Shown here: in pieces, positions 60,901 to 64,000 of the stretch
Layout: the number at the start of each line of letters is the position of its first letter
How positions within the stretch are numbered: the stretch's first letter is position 1
Source of the DNA: Penelope pileata
Taxonomy: Eukaryota; Chordata; Aves; Galliformes; Cracidae
Reading direction: 5' to 3'
NCBI GenBank assembly: GCA_013396635.1
Contig: WBMW01000061.1
Span: 50,961-114,960, forward strand
DNA length: 64,000 nt
Position numbers and translations under genes: made by a program
The notes under the pieces: model-generated
Databases searched by the model: none
Seen by the model: the letters and a program-made list of their open reading frames with translations, nothing else
What the model was told of the DNA's origin: nothing

Positions 60901-63900
60901 CTGATGATGGGTTTTATATATTATAAATTACAACACAATGTAACTTTTGACCTGAAGGGATTATAGTAATTAAAGCCTGATCCTTTGACCACATTATAGC
61001 ATTAAATTTTCTACGGCACAAAAATATTTATTGAGGGCATAAAAAGCAAAGACAAACACTCATTCTTTTTACCATTATTATTTAACTACTGTAGTCACTG
61101 AACCTGTCTGGTTCCATTTCCGTAAATGCTACAGTATATGACCTACCTTGACCAATACATTTTACAAGCTGGAGCCATCCATTAAACCTGTGAAATTACT
61201 TTGCCGATACAGATTGTACAAAAAGCCAATCAGTAAAAAATGGTACTCCTATGAGATGTCTTAGCATTTCTTGCTGTGATTAATATATGTGATCGCCTCT
61301 GTTTGACTCTTTAAGGAATTGATAACTAAACAGAAATAATGATGCTAATGGAAGGCAAAGAATTACTTCTAGTTTACACCATGGCCTGGAGTTTACATGC
61401 AAAATATGTCTAATACATTCCAAATTTACTGGTTTACTAAAAGACATGGGAAGGTTATTGTGAAGGTACAAATATAAACGTCACTTAGTGAAAGTGCCAA
61501 ACGCAGTTTGTTGGCAATACATGATACAGCAATGATGAATTTTCTGTGCCAAATATGATAAATAACTGTAGCTTAACCTTTTCCTGTTCATGTTCTAGTA
61601 GCCACGCTTCTACATATGAGAAGTAACTCAAACTGATAAGACGATGAAACTCCTAATTTCACTGTTTCCAGAGTTAACTTAGCGATGAAAACACTCACTA
61701 GTTATCCATAACAGACCAATACGAATACCACAGACTCTGAAGTTCTCTGAACAATTGTCTACTGTGTTATTCTACGTTTTGAGCAGCCTCCCACTAGTCC
61801 CTCACAGCCTCAAAACATTTTGAAAGGACACCTTTCATTAGTATTCAGATGATGTGCTGCTTGTACAACGCTGCCGGCCAGCATTCAGCTTCATTTAAAC
61901 CTGCTATTAGAGAGAGATTATTTCTTCTTAAAAAAGAAAAAAATAGGATCATAAGAGGAAAAAGGAGTACAATAATTAAAAATCTCTATCAGAAGATCAT
62001 GCCTACTCTCTGCTAAAAATACATTCTGTTATTAAATGCAAACTGTTCTGTCTTTCTAATCTAGAATTAATTTGTGCAATGTTTCTATTATTTATAATTT
62101 TCTGTGTCATCAGCTGCTCAGCAGATTAGCAATATTTCTTTCTGAGAGTAATTATAATGGGAGAGATTTTGTATTCATCAGACTTTTTAATGAGGTTATT
62201 AATACTTATATCTCATTACATCTGTTGAATCATAATTTAATTTTTAATTACTACATACATTTCTGCGTTTTGTATCTATATATGTACATGCTGACTATTG
62301 GATTTGTTTATGTCACAGAAGCTTAATATAATTCATTTTAGACAAGAAAACAGTTATTGTGTCATTGTTTTCAGTAGAATTAATTTATTATAGACATTCT
62401 GATCTTTTGACTATTGATCAGAGAAATCTTTAACTACTTTTTACTAAATTTAACATTGTAGAGCTCAATAGAAAACCTGTTGAATTCGGTGGAGTAACTC
62501 ATTGATTTCAATGGTTGTTATTGCAGGTCATTATCATGCTTTATTAATACATCCTTTTATCTCTGAAGAAAAAAAGAAAATGTCTTTTAATACTATCAGA
62601 AATGAAGGACAAATAGAAACAGTGGATGGTAGGTAGGATGCATACTACTTCAAGTAATGTACTATCTGAAGATCCATAATTTTTTATTTTATGGAGAGAA
62701 ATGAAATTTTTGACATTTTTTCCCCCTAACATGGGGATAAAGCTGGGATAAAGGAGCCGCCTTGAAACCTGGAGAGTACTTTACCCTTGAACCAGCAAAG
62801 AACTTGGAGAAGCGCTTATCTTCAAGCCTGTGAATATTCCCACTTGAGCCAATGAGCAATTCTACCCCATATCTGGCTATTTGCAGCCTGTGTAGATGAA
62901 GAAGATAGGGACATAATAGTCGCTTCACGAATATGGTTACGATTAGGATCATCAAGGTCAATTTCTGATCACATGTACGGATTAATATTGATATGTACGC
63001 TCATATCAATTGATCTGTACATTCATATCAACTATAAATGTTCATAGCCTAAATTTAGCCTGACACTTCAATTCTTACAACACTATGCTGAGCCACTGAA
63101 AAACCGAAATTTTGTGCTGTGAAATTGGAGAGGTGTGGATGGGATTTATTTTCACTAAATTCAGCCTTCTGACTGTGTTAGTCATGTGAGAGAAGCTCTT
63201 CTACAGGGATTTGTATCACCTGTAATTACTTTACTTTTGAATGAGATTATCCTTTCAGATTTCCTAATTCCCTCCATAACTTTTCAAGGGAACTTAGAGA
63301 ACTAGCTTACTATGGCATAATCATTTTTTAGATATCTAAAATTAGCCTAGAAGATCACGCTGAACATAAATTTATACATTCAACAGGTGTTCCACCGGCC
63401 CACCTGAACCTGTAGTGATCTAAAAATGCATATAAGCAATGATTTGCCTGCTATGTGTATATAATGAATCCCTTTTATCTGTATTTATACACATAAACCC
63501 AAACGATTGTTCAGTTAAATGCCTTCATTTGCATTACATTACAGAATTCCTATCTCAGTGAAACCAAGTATCAATGAATGCAGAAATAGCCAATGAATCT
63601 ATTTGCAAGCATGGTTTTTAGCTCATGTGTAAATTGGTACCGTCTGAAATATATGGAGATAGACAATCAATTATTCAGTGACAGGAGAGGACAAGTTGTT
63701 GATTATAGGTCTATGGTAACTCAAATGGCCATGAATGAGCACAGCCTGAAAGCAGACAAAGCCTCCTGTTGAAGTCAATGCCATGAGAAAGCATAAAGAA
63801 GCAAAACAATTAACAACATAAAACTAAATGAAAATTCACAAGTTGCCAAAGAATTATAATACCAAAATAAGTTGCTTCCTAAATAACTCAATCATGTGAT

Positions 63901-64000
63901 TGTCATGCCTCTGTTCAAAGTATAATACTTAAACTACTTAAGCTACAGATCTCAAAACCTAATCATGTATTTTTTGAGTCATTGAATTAAGACTTCAGAA
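57922..64000. other. Unique AT-rich sequence, no gene seen
   Basis: No transposon or exon recognised. Features worth noting are poly(T)/poly(A) tracts (58098-58108, 59033-59045), a short TA repeat at 58710-58720, candidate conserved stretches near 59870-60020 and 62050-62300, and a tandem 22-bp repeat at 62990-63033. The minus-strand open frame 62689-62961 (90 codons) carries no motif I know. Confidence 0.6.
62990..63033. repeat. Two tandem 22-bp imperfect repeats
   Basis: GATATGTACGCTCATATCAA+TT (62990-63011) followed by GATCTGTACATTCATATCAA+CT (63012-63033). Four differences are visible. Each unit also contains a GATATG/CATATC inverted motif. Confidence 0.8.

Noticed and set aside
62689..62961. 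90-codon minus-strand open frame
   Set aside because: Considered as a processed-pseudogene piece, but no family, poly(A) tail or target duplication could be seen.
1..64000. CRISPR arrays, operons, ribosome-binding sites, tRNA, rRNA and replication origins
   Set aside because: No regular direct-repeat/spacer pattern and no bacterial gene organisation. The repeats present are eukaryotic transposons, and no RNA-gene core was recognised by eye.

Overview
The window is AT-rich vertebrate nuclear DNA with no recognisable protein-coding host gene. It is almost certainly from a bird. The dominant repeats are 5'-truncated CR1 LINEs with the avian 3' end (ATTCTATGATTCT repeats). There are also solo LTRs of two bird-typical ERV families, an internally deleted mariner that I recognise as the galliform 'Galluhop'/Mariner1_GG type, and a hAT-Charlie relic. 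Family names come from remembered consensus sequences, not from a search. Nothing here resembles an operon, CRISPR array, tRNA or rRNA. The longest open frame, 263 codons on the minus strand at 22.1-22.9 kb, is CR1 reverse-transcriptase sequence. The setting is best read as intergenic 'gene desert' or the interior of a very long intron.

Layout. 0-11.7 kb: unique AT-rich sequence with two CR1 tails (1-131 plus; 8595-8934 minus) that are identical where they overlap. 11.8-14.4 kb: an old CR1 (plus), a CR1 scrap (minus) and an unclassified block. 14.4-22 kb: unique sequence, including one conspicuous 106-codon open frame at about 20 kb. 21.99-22.84 kb: the best-preserved CR1 (minus). 25.99-28.06 kb: two related ERV LTRs, tail to tail. 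29.94-30.79 kb: a hAT-Charlie relic with a visible target-site duplication and a decayed transposase C-terminus. 31.6-32.65 kb: a longer decayed CR1 (minus). 37.9-40 kb: three CR1 pieces in the same direction. 41.04-42.57 kb: an ERV LTR split by nested CR1 insertions. 45.5-46 kb: an LTR whose TATA box and polyadenylation signal are packed together as in alpharetrovirus-type LTRs. 47.07-47.6 kb: a second LTR family (minus). 47.97-48.55 kb: the mariner relic. 53.2-53.3 kb: a CR1 tail. 57.23-57.92 kb: a further LTR of the second family (plus). The remainder to 64 kb is unique sequence.

The elements do not work together as a system. They record successive insertions by LINE, LTR and DNA transposons, with at least one readable nesting order (ERV LTR first, CR1 into it later). 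No undescribed biological system is evident. The most informative observations are the nested LTR/CR1 locus, the inverted LTR pair, the two DNA-transposon relics, and a few stretches that might be exons or conserved regulatory elements but need comparative alignment to decide.
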